A stretch of DNA of 64,000 bases, from assembly GCF_026965535.1 (NCBI RefSeq), contig NZ_CP114039.1, positions 1,922,001-1,986,000 of the forward strand, written 5' to 3'. Each line of letters opens with the position of its first letter. The first letter of the stretch is position 1. The notes below the pieces were generated by a model. It had not been told where the DNA came from. It searched no databases and was given only the letters and a program-made list of their open reading frames with translations. Positions 37,161 through 46,106 of this stretch are shown in pieces. A program made the position numbers and the translations under genes. The DNA comes from Corallococcus sp. NCRR (GTDB lineage Bacteria; Myxococcota; Myxococcia; Myxococcales; Myxococcaceae).

Positions 37161-38624
37161 ATGAGCAGTGCGACTGCAAGCGCCGAGGTCAAGGCTTCCG
37201 GGGCGACGGGGGTGACCGCCGCGGCCGAGGTCACCGATCCGCCGCGCCTGGCCCCTGGCTTCGCGGCGAAGCTGAACCTCACCGTGGATGTGGCGCTGCT
37301 GGTGGCGGTGCTGGTGGGCTCCGCCTGGATGCGCGGCGGGCTGACGTTCCCCATGAGCTGGGAGCTGCCCAGCATGGTGGTGACGGCGGTGCTGGTGTGG
37401 CTGATCACCGGCACGGCGCTGTGCCTGTACGACTCGCGCTTCGCCGAGCGCAGCAAGCTGGACCACGTGGCGCTGGTGTCCGTCACCACGCTGGCGGTGG
37501 TGACCATCCAGGCGGTGCTGGAGCTGGCGATGCCCACGGCGGCCCACGTGGGCCTGGCGCCGCTGCTCTTCATCTTCTGGCCGGTGGCGCTGCTCCTGCG
37601 GCTGGGCGTCTTCCGTCAGGTGGCGTCCCAGGAGGCCCCCACGGAGGAGGTGCTCATCGTGGGCACCGGCGCCATGGGCCGCTACACGGGCGAGGACCTG
37701 CTCAAGCGCGGCCGTCACAAGATCCTGGGCTACGTGCGCTTCCCGGAGGACCACGCCTCCGGCGACAGCCTGCCGGCGGACGTGCTGGGGCCCGCGGACG
37801 AGCTGGAGCGCCTGTTTCGCACGCTGCCGGTGAGCGAGGTCTACATCGCGGGCAACACGCTGAAGCAGGGCGAGTCCATGCAGGCGGCCATCAAGCTGGC
37901 GGAGCGCTTCGGCGTGCCGTTCGCGCTGCCGGCGCACTCGTTCCGCCTGGACCGCGCCCGCCCGGTGGAGTCCCGCGCGGTGGCGGACGGCTACCTGCAC
38001 TTCGCCGCGGTGGCGCCCAAGCCGCACCAGATGGCCATGAAGCGCCTGTTCGACATCGCCGTGTCCGCGGTGGCGCTGTGGGCGCTGCTGCCGCTGTTCG
38101 CGGTGGTGGCGGCGGCCATCAAGCTGACCTCGCGCGGCCCCATCTTCTTCAAGCAGCTGCGCACCGGCCAGCACGGCAAGCCGTTCTACATGCTGAAGTT
38201 CCGCTCCATGGTGGTGAACGCGGAGGAGCTCAAGGAGCGGCTGGCCGCGCAGAACGAGCAGACCGGCCCCGTCTTCAAGATGAAGAACGACCCGCGCATC
38301 ACCGGCATCGGCCGGTTCATCCGCAAGTTCTCCATCGACGAGCTGCCCCAGTTCCTCAACGTGCTGCGCGGTGAGATGAGCATCGTGGGCCCGCGCCCGC
38401 CGGTGCCCAGCGAGGTGGCGAAGTACGAGACGTGGCAGCGCCGCCGCCTGTCCGTGCGCCCGGGCCTCACCTGCATCTGGCAGGTGTCCGGCCGCAACCA
38501 GATCTCCTTCGAGCAGTGGATGTACCTGGACATGCAGTACATCGACCACTGGAGCCTCACCGGCGACCTGCGGCTGCTCCTGCAGACGGTCCCGGTGGTC
38601 ATCACCGGTCGCGGAGCAAGCTAG
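37161..38624 (+). CDS. epsZ: polyprenyl glycosylphosphotransferase EpsZ
   Basis: The 487-residue protein is a WbaP/WcaJ-type priming enzyme that moves a sugar-1-phosphate onto undecaprenyl phosphate, the first step of exopolysaccharide synthesis. Four membrane helices (about residues 35-140) precede a nucleotide-binding-like domain (VLIVGTGAMGRYTGEDLL). A fifth hydrophobic segment and the catalytic bacterial sugar transferase domain follow, with KRLFDIAVSAVAL, FKMKNDPRITGIGRFIRKFSIDELPQ and IVGPRPPVPSEV. It heads the cluster as EpsZ does in M. xanthus. The ATG at 37161 is preferred because AGGGGGG lies 8 nt upstream. A GTG at 37152 is too close to it. Confidence 0.92.
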   Translation: MSSATASAEVKASGATGVTAAAEVTDPPRLAPGFAAKLNLTVDVALLVAVLVGSAWMRGGLTFPMSWELPSMVVTAVLVWLITGTALCLYDSRFAERSKLDHVALVSVTTLAVVTIQAVLELAMPTAAHVGLAPLLFIFWPVALLLRLGVFRQVASQEAPTEEVLIVGTGAMGRYTGEDLLKRGRHKILGYVRFPEDHASGDSLPADVLGPADELERLFRTLPVSEVYIAGNTLKQGESMQAAIKLAERFGVPFALPAHSFRLDRARPVESRAVADGYLHFAAVAPKPHQMAMKRLFDIAVSAVALWALLPLFAVVAAAIKLTSRGPIFFKQLRTGQHGKPFYMLKFRSMVVNAEELKERLAAQNEQTGPVFKMKNDPRITGIGRFIRKFSIDELPQFLNVLRGEMSIVGPRPPVPSEVAKYETWQRRRLSVRPGLTCIWQVSGRNQISFEQWMYLDMQYIDHWSLTGDLRLLLQTVPVVITGRGAS

Positions 38625-38641
38625 CAACCGGCATCTGCTCC

Positions 38642-38680
38642 CGGGCCCGGCGTTGACGCGCCGGGCCCGTTCGTCTTTCC
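38642..38680 (+). terminator. hairpin between epsZ and wzx
   Basis: CGGGCCCGGCG (38642-38652) and CGCCGGGCCCG (38659-38669) form a perfect 11-bp stem with a 6-nt loop, followed by TTCGTCTTTCC. It is a good terminator or attenuator between epsZ and wzx and may lower downstream transcription relative to epsZ. Confidence 0.6.
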
Positions 38681-38734
38681 ATGGGGCGGGCCTTCCTCCC
38701 CTGGCGTGCGCAGCCCCGAAGGCCCGCATCATCC

Positions 38735-40288
38735 ATGACCGTGAACAGTCCGACCTCTCCCTCCGCTGAAGCCGACGACGGCGCCCGTGCGAACGAAGTG
38801 CGCGGCGCGGTCCGCAGCACCCTGCAGCTCGGTGGCTCGCTGATGGTGACGTACGCCATCGCGCTGGGCATCCGCGCGCTGATGCCGCGCTACCTGGGAC
38901 CGGAGGCGTTCGGCTACTTCAACTGGTCGGAGGCGTTCGCCGCCACGTTCTTCGTGGCCACGAACCTGGGCCTGGAGACGTACATCCGCAAGGAAGTCCC
39001 CGTCCGCCCGGAGCACGCGAGCGACTTCTTCGGCACCACCATGCTCTTGCGCCTGGGGATGACGCTCATCCTCATGGTGGCGCTGGCGCTGGTGCTCCAC
39101 CACACCGGCGAGCCCCCGGAGGTGCAGCACCTGGTGCAGTGGTTCGCGGTGGCGCAGTCGCTCATCGTCATCAACGCGTCCATGGCCGCGCTGCTGCACT
39201 CCAAGGGCAAGGTCGCGGGCCTGTCCGTCTCCAACGTCATCACCAAGATTGTGTGGGGCGGCGGCCTGGCGCTGATGGCCGCGTTCGGCGTGGGCCTGCA
39301 GTGGCTGGCCGTGCCCATGGTGCTGTCGGAGGCGGTGAAGCTCGTCATCAGCTGGAAGCTGGCGAAGGAGCACCTGGGGCTGAAGTTCCGCGTCGACCTG
39401 GCCGCGACGAAGAAGGTGATGAAGGCGTGCCTGCCGTTCTTCCTCACCGCGGCGGCGCTGGCGTGCAACGGGCGCACGGACATGTCGCTCTTGGGCAAGC
39501 TCGCGTCGAAGGAGGAGGTGGGCTGGTACGGCGGCGCGTTCAGCATCGCGGGGCTCACGTTCCTCATCTCCCCCATCTTCGGCTGGGTGCTGATGCCCAT
39601 GATGTCGCGCGCGGCGGCCCGCTCCCCGCAGGAGCTGTCCCACCTGACGCGCCGCTCGCTGGAGGGGGTGCTCGCGTTCACCGTGCCGGTGATGATGGCC
39701 ATGGTGCTGGGCGCGGACCTGTGGGTGCGCCTGATGTGCGGCCCCGGCTTCGAGCCCGCGGCGCTGCCCCTGCGCGTGCTGTCCCCCATCTTCGTGATGG
39801 CCTACGTCACCATGGTCAGCAGCATCTGGCTGACCATGTCCAACAAGGAGTGGTGGGTGACGCTGGCGGCCACCATGGGCGCGGTGGTGAACCCCATCCT
39901 CAACCTGATGCTCATCCCGTGGCTGTACGGGCGCATTGGCCCGTCCGGCGGCGCCACCGCCACGGCGCTCTCCATGTTCTTCACGGAGGTCATCGTCACG
40001 GTGCTCTTCCTCAGCCGCATGGGAAGGAACTCCTTCGACCGGCGTTCCCTGCTCATGGTGGCGAAGACGGCCGCGGTGTGCGTCGCTTGCGTGGTCCTGG
40101 ACCGGGTGCTGGCGGGCGCGGGCGTGCAGGCGTGGCCCCGGCTGGGGCTGACGGCCACCGCCTACGTGGTGGGCGTGCTGGGCACCGGCGCCGTGCGCCC
40201 CGCGGAGCTGATGCAGGTGGTGCGCATGGCGAAGCAGCGCGGTGGTAATGGTGCCGAGGTGGCCGTGTCGGCCGCCCCCGCCGCGTGA
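38735..40288 (+). CDS. wzx: Wzx-type polysaccharide flippase
   Basis: The 517-residue protein has about 12-14 membrane helices of the polysaccharide-export (MATE-like Wzx/RfbX) family. Examples are GGSLMVTYAIALGIRALMPRYLGPEAFGYF near the start, PFFLTAAALACNGRTDMSLLG in the middle, and LMIPWLYGRIGPSGGATATA (read LMLIPWLYG) toward the end. It flips lipid-linked repeat units across the inner membrane. It follows epsZ as the flippase does in the M. xanthus eps locus. The ATG at 38735 (MTVNSPTSPSAE) is chosen because upstream residues are low-complexity. Confidence 0.92.
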   Translation: MTVNSPTSPSAEADDGARANEVRGAVRSTLQLGGSLMVTYAIALGIRALMPRYLGPEAFGYFNWSEAFAATFFVATNLGLETYIRKEVPVRPEHASDFFGTTMLLRLGMTLILMVALALVLHHTGEPPEVQHLVQWFAVAQSLIVINASMAALLHSKGKVAGLSVSNVITKIVWGGGLALMAAFGVGLQWLAVPMVLSEAVKLVISWKLAKEHLGLKFRVDLAATKKVMKACLPFFLTAAALACNGRTDMSLLGKLASKEEVGWYGGAFSIAGLTFLISPIFGWVLMPMMSRAAARSPQELSHLTRRSLEGVLAFTVPVMMAMVLGADLWVRLMCGPGFEPAALPLRVLSPIFVMAYVTMVSSIWLTMSNKEWWVTLAATMGAVVNPILNLMLIPWLYGRIGPSGGATATALSMFFTEVIVTVLFLSRMGRNSFDRRSLLMVAKTAAVCVACVVLDRVLAGAGVQAWPRLGLTATAYVVGVLGTGAVRPAELMQVVRMAKQRGGNGAEVAVSAAPAA

Positions 40289-40302
40289 GAAACTCCAGCG
40301 CC

Positions 40303-40938
40303 ATGCCTTCCCGCCCGTCCCGATTCCGCGGTCCCGTCTCCCGCGCGCTCGCGTGCGCAGGACTGCTGCTGCTCGGCCCCGCGTGCAGCGGCCTGGGCAA
40401 GTACACCTGGGTGAACGACTACCAGGAGAAGCCCGTCGCGTCGGACGAGGCCTACCGCATCGTCCCCGGCGACGTGCTCAACGTGAAGGTGTTCGGCCAG
40501 GAGGCGCTCACCACGCGCGCCAAGGTGCGCGAGGACGGCCACATCAGCCTCACCTTCCTGGACGACGTGGAGGCCGCGGGCCACACGCCGGCCCTGCTGG
40601 CGCAGCAGATCCAGACGCGGCTCAAGGACTTCATCAACCACCCCGTCGTCACGGTGTCGCTGGAGGAAGCGCGCCCCATGTCCGTGACGATGCTGGGCGA
40701 GGTGGCCAACGTGGGCGCGCACGTGCTGGACCCGGGCGCGACGCTGCTCCAGGCGCTGGGCGCCGCGGGCAGCTTCACCGACTACGCCCACCGCGACCGC
40801 ATCTTCGTGCTGCGCCGGGACGACCCGCAGGCGGAGCAGCCCACGCGCATCCGCGTGCGCTACGAGGACATCATCCGAGGTGAGGGCCGCGCGGCCGCCT
40901 TCCGCCTGCGCCCCGGCGACGTGGTGGTGGTGGAGTAG
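40303..40938 (+). CDS. epsY: outer-membrane polysaccharide export protein EpsY
   Basis: The 211-residue lipoprotein (signal ALACAGLLLLGPAC, lipobox LGPAC) has a Poly_export domain (YRIVPGDVLNVKVFGQEALTTRAKVREDGHISLTFLDDVEAAG) and a SLBB domain (MSVTMLGEVANVGAHVLDPGATLLQALGAAG). It lacks the C-terminal helix of Wza, so it cannot span the outer membrane alone. That fits pairing with the beta-barrel encoded next. A GTG at 40285 overlapping the wzx stop is an alternative start. Confidence 0.92.
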   Translation: MPSRPSRFRGPVSRALACAGLLLLGPACSGLGKYTWVNDYQEKPVASDEAYRIVPGDVLNVKVFGQEALTTRAKVREDGHISLTFLDDVEAAGHTPALLAQQIQTRLKDFINHPVVTVSLEEARPMSVTMLGEVANVGAHVLDPGATLLQALGAAGSFTDYAHRDRIFVLRRDDPQAEQPTRIRVRYEDIIRGEGRAAAFRLRPGDVVVVE

Positions 40939-40939
40939 C

Positions 40940-42265
40940 CGGATGCTGGACGCGGCCCTCGCGAGCCTGTGGCTGGAGGTGGCCTCCGCCTCCGTGACGT
41001 ACGGCGCCGCGGCCCGCGTGGACACCCGCGCGCGCTCCATGGACGCCCAGGCCACCGGGGAGGCCGTGTCCCCGCTGGCGGCGGACATGGACATCGTCCC
41101 CACGGTGGGCCTGAAGTACGACGACGGCAGCGCGGTGGCGTCCGTGGAGTACGCGCCGCGCATCTCCTTCCGCGAGGCCACCACCAACCCCCGCACGGAG
41201 GTGCAGCACGTGGGGCGGCTGTTGGGGGACTGGCGCCCCTCGCGCGGGCTCACCCTGCACGGCACCCAGGAGTTCGTGCTGGGCCAGGTGAACCTCTTCA
41301 CCAACCTGCCCCTGGGCGGCAGCCTGGATGACGATCCAGCGGTGCCCGGGGACACGCCGGCCACCCCCATCCAGCCGCTGCCGGAGGGCGTGGACACGGT
41401 GTTCTTCCTGTCCTCGCTGACGACGCTGGCGGCGGAGACGGTGTGGCTGGGCCCGGGCTGGCGGCTGTCCGGCAGCGCGGGCTTCTCCGCCAGCGGCGGC
41501 CTGGACGACACGGCGAAGGAGGCCGTGCCCTTCCAGTACGGGCCGCGCCTGCAGCTGTCCCTGGGCAACTCCCCCGCGCCCCGGCACACGCTCTCCACCA
41601 CGGTGGCCTACTCGGACTCGCGCTTCTCCACCGGCGCGCGCGCCTCCGTGACGACGTTCACCGGCGGCTGGACGCACCGGTTGGACCGGCGCACGGCGGT
41701 GGAGGCCGGGGTGGGCGTGGGCGTGGCGTACTCCGTGCGCGCGACGGAGGAAGACCCCACGGAGGACCCGGACGTGACCGGAGTCACGCCGGCGGCCGCC
41801 TCGCTGGGTCTCCGGCGGCTGACGACCTTCCAGGTCGGGGGCACTCCGGTGGAGGACCCGGCGCAGCGCCTGGAGCTGCTCCCGGACCTGACGCTGGCGG
41901 TGTCCCACCGGGTGCCGTCGCGGACGGCGGACTTCAACGGCCGGCTCGCGGCGCGGGTGACGCCCTTCGTGGACCGGCTGACGGGGCTCGTCTATCCGAG
42001 GGCCGACCTGACGTTGAACGGCACCTGGGCGCTGAGCCCGCGCTTCCGGTTTTCCGGGACAGGGGGCGGCGCGTTCGCGGTGGGCGGGGCGGTGGGAGAC
42101 CGGCAGGTGGTGGGCGGTGTGGGCGCGGGTTGGACGGTGAACCGGTGGGTCACCCTGGAGGTGGATACGCGCGCGGCCTGGACTCGCTCGCCCGACGTGG
42201 AGGCGGCCCGCACGGTGTGGTCCGCGACGCTGGGACTGACGGTCCAGAAAACAGGTATCCTCTGA
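40940..42265 (+). CDS. epsX: outer-membrane beta-barrel of EPS export (EpsX-like)
   Basis: The 441-residue protein shows long alternating strands throughout (TVGLKYDDGSAVASVEYAP, WRLSGSAGFSASGG, FTGGWTHRLDRRTAVEAG, TLEVDTRAAWTRS) and ends in a strand of hydrophobic and charged residues. This is the roughly 18-strand barrel pattern of the M. xanthus EpsX. It probably forms the outer-membrane pore that the short OPX protein EpsY docks to. It starts 1 nt after epsY. The N-terminal signal is weak, so the exact start is uncertain. Confidence 0.8.
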   Translation, partial: RMLDAALASLWLEVASASVTYGAAARVDTRARSMDAQATGEAVSPLAADMDIVPTVGLKYDDGSAVASVEYAPRISFREATTNPRTEVQHVGRLLGDWRPSRGLTLHGTQEFVLGQVNLFTNLPLGGSLDDDPAVPGDTPATPIQPLPEGVDTVFFLSSLTTLAAETVWLGPGWRLSGSAGFSASGGLDDTAKEAVPFQYGPRLQLSLGNSPAPRHTLSTTVAYSDSRFSTGARASVTTFTGGWTHRLDRRTAVEAGVGVGVAYSVRATEEDPTEDPDVTGVTPAAASLGLRRLTTFQVGGTPVEDPAQRLELLPDLTLAVSHRVPSRTADFNGRLAARVTPFVDRLTGLVYPRADLTLNGTWALSPRFRFSGTGGGAFAVGGAVGDRQVVGGVGAGWTVNRWVTLEVDTRAAWTRSPDVEAARTVWSATLGLTVQKTGIL

Positions 42266-42275
42266 GCCTCCCGCC

Positions 42276-42452
42276 ATGGCGAAGCTCATCCTCCTGTCCG
42301 TCCTCATTGCCACCATCGCGCTGCCCGGTGCGGCCGCGCGCGATGCGCATCCCTGGCGGGGGATGAAGAAGGCCATCCTGTGGGTGGCCCTCTTCAACAT
42401 GGCGTACGCATATGGCGTGCTCGTCCTCGTTCCCAGGTACGGGTTCGGGTGA
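42276..42452 (+). CDS. 58-residue membrane protein of the eps cluster
   Basis: This short gene begins at the ATG 10 nt after the epsX stop and ends with the TGA at 42450-42452. The peptide has an N-terminal hydrophobic segment (KLILLSVLIATIALPG) and a second one (KAILWVALFNMAYAYGVLVLV), so it is a two-helix membrane protein or a secreted peptide with one helix. It sits where the M. xanthus locus has a gene between epsX and epsW. Function is unknown. Confidence 0.6.
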   Translation: MAKLILLSVLIATIALPGAAARDAHPWRGMKKAILWVALFNMAYAYGVLVLVPRYGFG

Positions 42453-42475
42453 GGGAAGGAAAGGCGTCAGACGTG

Positions 42476-42883
42476 ATGGAGCTCCAACAGCTCACCGTCC
42501 TCCTCGTGGAGGACTCTCCGATGTTCCGCGTCATGCTGCGTGACATGCTCCAGCAGATGGGCGTGAAGAACGTGGTGGAGCAGCCCAACGGCAAGGCCGC
42601 CATGGAGTACCTGGCGGCCGGCGAGCTCAAGCCGGACCTCGTGTGCCTGGACCTGACGTTGCCGGACGTGTCCGGCTACGACGTCTGCGAGCACATCCGC
42701 CGCACGCCCGCCATCGCGCACGTGCCGGTGCTGATGGTGTCCGCGCGCAACCTGCCGGAGGACAAGGCCTACGCGGAAGAGGCCGGCGCCAACGGCTACC
42801 TGGGCAAGCCCTTCACGCCCGAGGAGCTGGAGAAGCGCGTGCGGCAGGTGCTCAAGGCCGCCATGCCCCGGGGCAGCGCGTGA
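42476..42883 (+). CDS. epsW: single-domain response regulator EpsW
   Basis: The 135-residue protein is a lone receiver: E12-D13 (LLVEDSP), phospho-acceptor D59 (LVCLDLTLPD), serine in LMVSARN and K112 (YLGKPF). It lies between export genes and overlaps the chain-length gene by 4 nt (GTGA), so it is likely made together with it and may control EPS assembly by direct contact. No kinase is encoded nearby. Confidence 0.9.
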   Translation: MELQQLTVLLVEDSPMFRVMLRDMLQQMGVKNVVEQPNGKAAMEYLAAGELKPDLVCLDLTLPDVSGYDVCEHIRRTPAIAHVPVLMVSARNLPEDKAYAEEAGANGYLGKPFTPEELEKRVRQVLKAAMPRGSA

Positions 42884-44379
42884 CCACGCCCGCCCCGCGC
42901 ACGCCGCGCTCCGCCCCGCCCCCGCCGTACGTCCCCGAGCGCGAGGAGACGAACGCGCCGGCGGACCTCATCGACTGGGGCTTCCTGTTCGACGGGCTGG
43001 GCTTCGTGCGCAGGGCCATCTTCCGGCACTGGTTCCTGGGGCTGTGCATCGTCGCGGTGATGGCGGCACTGGGCTCGGCGGCGGCGAAGCTGATGCCGCG
43101 CAAGTACCACGTCGAGACGCGGATGCTGACGTACCGCAACCTCATCATCTCCTCGCTGGTGAACCCGGGCCGCTCCATCCCGGTGGAGGCGGATCAACCC
43201 ACGCGCGCCGCGTGGGAGATGGTGCTCAGCCGCGGCAACCTCAAGTCCGTGGTGAAGAACGCGAAGCTGATTGAGTACTGGGACCACATGCGGTCCCCCT
43301 TGAGCCGCCTGAAGGAGCAGTACCTGAAGAAGGCGCCGCCTCCCATGACGGACGAGGAGAAGGAGGAGGCGCTCATCGCGATGCTGGAGACCAGCCTCAT
43401 CGTGATGGCGGAGGGCGGCAGCGGCACGGTCACCATCGGGGTGGACTGGAGCGACCCGCAGATGGCCTTCAACATCGTGGAGGCCGCGGCGCAGAACTTC
43501 CTGGACATGCGCCACGAGTCGGAGATGGGCGCCATCTCCGAGTCCGTGAACATCCTCCAGGGCCAGGTGGCCAACGAGGCCGCGAACATCAAGCAGGCCA
43601 TCGCGGACCTGGAGCGCGCGGTGCGGGCCGCGGATGCGCGCCGCAAGAAGAAGGAAGCGGACCCCAAGCAGGCCAGCGCGCGGCAGGCGCTGCTGGCGAC
43701 GGACCACGCGCTCGCGCAGCTGAAGTTCCTGGTGCAGGCCAAGCGCCGCGCCATCCGCGACGTGGAGGAGTTCCGCGGCCGCCGCCTCACGGAGCTGCGC
43801 TCGCAGCTGGCGGAGCAGCGCGTCGTGTTCTCCCCGCAGCACCCGGTGATTGTCGACCTGGAGCAGCGCGTGGCGACGATGCAGGCGGACTCGCCGCAGC
43901 TGACGTCGCTGCGCTCCGAGGAGCAGTCGCTCATCCAGGAGTACCTGCGCATGGGCGGCACGGACGTGGACTCCGCGACGGAGGGCACCAGCCTGGCGGC
44001 GGGCTTCGGACAGCCCCTGGCGGGCGCGATGCTGGGCACGCCGGATGATCCGGAGGTGGCGGTGGCCACGGACCGGATGCGCATGGTGGTGATGCGTCAC
44101 CAGGAGAAGCTGCGCCGGTTGGACCAGGCGCAGACGGAGCTGGAGATTTCGAAGGTGTCCATGAAGCACCGCTACAGCGTGCTCTTGCCGGCGCTCTTCC
44201 CGGAGAAGCCATCCAAGCCGAACCCGAAGCTCATCGCCATCGCGGGCGTGGTGGGCGGGGTGGCGCTGGCGGTGTTCGCGGCGGTGGCGCTGGACATCCT
44301 GCGCCGCCGGGTCCTGGAGAAGTGGCAGGTGGAGCGGCTGCTCAAGTTGCCGGTGCTGGCGGAGCTGGAACGGCGCTGA
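42880..44379 (+). CDS. epsV: Wzz-type chain-length/co-polymerase protein EpsV, no kinase domain
   Basis: The 499-residue protein has a Wzz domain bounded by two membrane helices (HWFLGLCIVAVMAALGSAAA near residue 50 and IAIAGVVGGVALAVFAAVAL near 460) and a long periplasmic coiled-coil region (ANIKQAIADLERAVRAADARRKKK and neighbours). It stops soon after the second helix and has no Walker A or tyrosine-rich tail, so it is a Wzc-like protein without the BY-kinase. The GTG start overlaps the epsW stop. Confidence 0.9.
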   Translation: MTTPAPRTPRSAPPPPYVPEREETNAPADLIDWGFLFDGLGFVRRAIFRHWFLGLCIVAVMAALGSAAAKLMPRKYHVETRMLTYRNLIISSLVNPGRSIPVEADQPTRAAWEMVLSRGNLKSVVKNAKLIEYWDHMRSPLSRLKEQYLKKAPPPMTDEEKEEALIAMLETSLIVMAEGGSGTVTIGVDWSDPQMAFNIVEAAAQNFLDMRHESEMGAISESVNILQGQVANEAANIKQAIADLERAVRAADARRKKKEADPKQASARQALLATDHALAQLKFLVQAKRRAIRDVEEFRGRRLTELRSQLAEQRVVFSPQHPVIVDLEQRVATMQADSPQLTSLRSEEQSLIQEYLRMGGTDVDSATEGTSLAAGFGQPLAGAMLGTPDDPEVAVATDRMRMVVMRHQEKLRRLDQAQTELEISKVSMKHRYSVLLPALFPEKPSKPNPKLIAIAGVVGGVALAVFAAVALDILRRRVLEKWQVERLLKLPVLAELERR

Positions 44380-44435
44380 AGGTTCGTGCGCTCGGCCGTC
44401 CTTGAAGATGGCGCGAGCGCGGGGGTGACACTGTC

Positions 44436-45647
44436 GTGACGGTCTGGACCTGGGTGGACGTGGCGCTGTGCGTGGGACTGCTGCCGGTGGTGGTGGGCTG
44501 CGGCTACCTGCTGCTCTTGACGCTGATGTCGGGGCGCAAGGCGGCGCCGGTGCCGCCGTCTCCGGCGGCGCGGAAGTTCGACGTCATCATCCCCTCGCAC
44601 AACGAGGAGCTGGGCATTGCCCGGACGGTGGCGAACCTGTCCGCGGTGGACTACCCGGCGCACCTGCGGCGCATCATCGTGGTGGCGGACAACTGCTCGG
44701 ACGCCACGGCGCAGAAGGCGCGGGAGGCAGGCGCCACGGTGCTGGAGCGTCAGGACGCGGAGAAGCGCGGCAAGGGCTACGCGCTGGCGCACGCCTTCGA
44801 GCACAGCCAGCGTGACGGCTTCGCGGACGCGGTGGTGGTGGTGGACGCGGACACGGTGGTGTCCCCGAACCTGCTGCACGCGTTCTCGCGGCGCATCGAG
44901 GACGGGGCGCACGGCGTGCAGGCGCACTACGGCGTGATGAACCCCACGGCGTCGTGGCGCACGCGGCTGATGACCATCGCGCTGGGGATGTTCCACCGCG
45001 TGCGCTCCATGGGGCGCGAGCGGATGGGCGTGTCCTGCGGCCTGCGCGGCAACGGCATGTGCTTCACGCACGCGGTGCTGAAGCAGGTGCCGCACGACGC
45101 GTTCAGCGTGGTGGAGGACCTGGAGTACGGCATCCGCCTGGCGCGCGCGGGGCACCGCGTGCACTACGCCTGGGAGGCGGAGGTGCTGGGCGAGATGGTG
45201 ACGGCGGAGAAGCAGAGCCGCTCGCAGCGCCAGCGCTGGGAGGGCGGCCGCGCGCAGATGCGCAAGCTGCACGGGTGGCCGCTCCTGAGCGACGCGCTGA
45301 AGCAGAAGAGCGGGCTGCTCCTGGACCTGTCCATGGACGTGCTGGTGCCGCCCCTGAGCCAGTTGGTGCTCGCGACGGTGGCGGGCTCGGTGCTGGCGGC
45401 CGGCGTGGTGTGGCTGTCCGGCGGCACGGCGGTGGCCGCGTCCGCGCTGGCGTCGTTCGGGCTGATGTCGCTGGCGCTGTACGTGCTGCGCGGCTGGTGG
45501 GTGTCCGGCGTGGGCGCGCGCGGCCTCTTGGACCTGGCGTGGGCGCCCCTCTACGTGGTGTGGAAGGTGTGGCTGATGGTGCGCGGCCCCGGCGCGGAGA
45601 AGCGCGGCGAGTGGGTGCGCACCACGCGCGAGGCGGAGCGGCGGTAG
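44436..45647 (+). CDS. epsU: family 2 glycosyltransferase EpsU
   Basis: The 403-residue membrane-bound glycosyltransferase has an N-terminal helix, a GT2 domain with VIIPSHNEE (donor site), VVVVDADTVV (DxD metal site), VVEDLEYGIRL (ED base) and the QRQRW motif of processive enzymes. Two or three C-terminal helices follow. It would add a sugar to the EPS repeat unit. A GTG at 44436 is the start. It ends 3 nt from the convergent MerR-type gene. Confidence 0.9.
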   Translation: MTVWTWVDVALCVGLLPVVVGCGYLLLLTLMSGRKAAPVPPSPAARKFDVIIPSHNEELGIARTVANLSAVDYPAHLRRIIVVADNCSDATAQKAREAGATVLERQDAEKRGKGYALAHAFEHSQRDGFADAVVVVDADTVVSPNLLHAFSRRIEDGAHGVQAHYGVMNPTASWRTRLMTIALGMFHRVRSMGRERMGVSCGLRGNGMCFTHAVLKQVPHDAFSVVEDLEYGIRLARAGHRVHYAWEAEVLGEMVTAEKQSRSQRQRWEGGRAQMRKLHGWPLLSDALKQKSGLLLDLSMDVLVPPLSQLVLATVAGSVLAAGVVWLSGGTAVAASALASFGLMSLALYVLRGWWVSGVGARGLLDLAWAPLYVVWKVWLMVRGPGAEKRGEWVRTTREAERR

Positions 45648-45650
45648 CGC

Positions 45651-46106
45651 TCAGGCGCGGGGCTTCCGCTTCGGCGGAGGCTTCGATGCGCCGAGCGACG
45701 CCTGGATGGGGCAGACGGTGTCCGGCGGGCAGAAGCCTTCGGCCATCAGCGTGGTGATGGCGCGGCGCATGCGGCGAAGGTCGTCGATGCGCGCGTCGAT
45801 GGCCTGGACCTTCGCTTCGGCGAAGCGGGCCACGTCCCGGGTGGGGGTGCCGCGCCGGTCCGTGAGGGCGAGGACGGCGGCCACCTCCTTCAGCGTGAAG
45901 CCCAGTTCCTGCGAGCGGCGGATGAAGCGCACGCGGATGGCGGCGTCTGGTCCGTAGAGGCGCTGGCCGCTCTCGCTGCGGTCCATGGGCAAGAGCAGCT
46001 TGCGGCGCTCGTAGAAGCGCAGTGTGGACAGCTTCACGCCGGACTCACGGGCGAGCGCGCCGATGCGCAAGGGGACTGCTTCAACGGGCCGCCGCGGGGA
46101 TGCCAC
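45651..46106 (-). CDS. MerR family transcriptional regulator
   Basis: The 151-residue regulator has the MerR helix-turn-helix (LRIGALARESGVKLSTLRFYERRKLL), the second motif (RLYGPDAAIRVRFIRRSQELGFTLKEV) and a dimerisation helix. The C-terminal CPPDTVCPI cysteine pair recalls metal- or redox-sensing members. A GTG at 46106 has AGGAGG 7 nt upstream. The longer ATG at 46136 is less well placed. It overlaps the upstream membrane gene, and the MerR-type promoter at 46530-46560 precedes both, so it likely controls itself. Confidence 0.88.
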   Translation of the reverse strand: MASPRRPVEAVPLRIGALARESGVKLSTLRFYERRKLLLPMDRSESGQRLYGPDAAIRVRFIRRSQELGFTLKEVAAVLALTDRRGTPTRDVARFAEAKVQAIDARIDDLRRMRRAITTLMAEGFCPPDTVCPIQASLGASKPPPKRKPRA

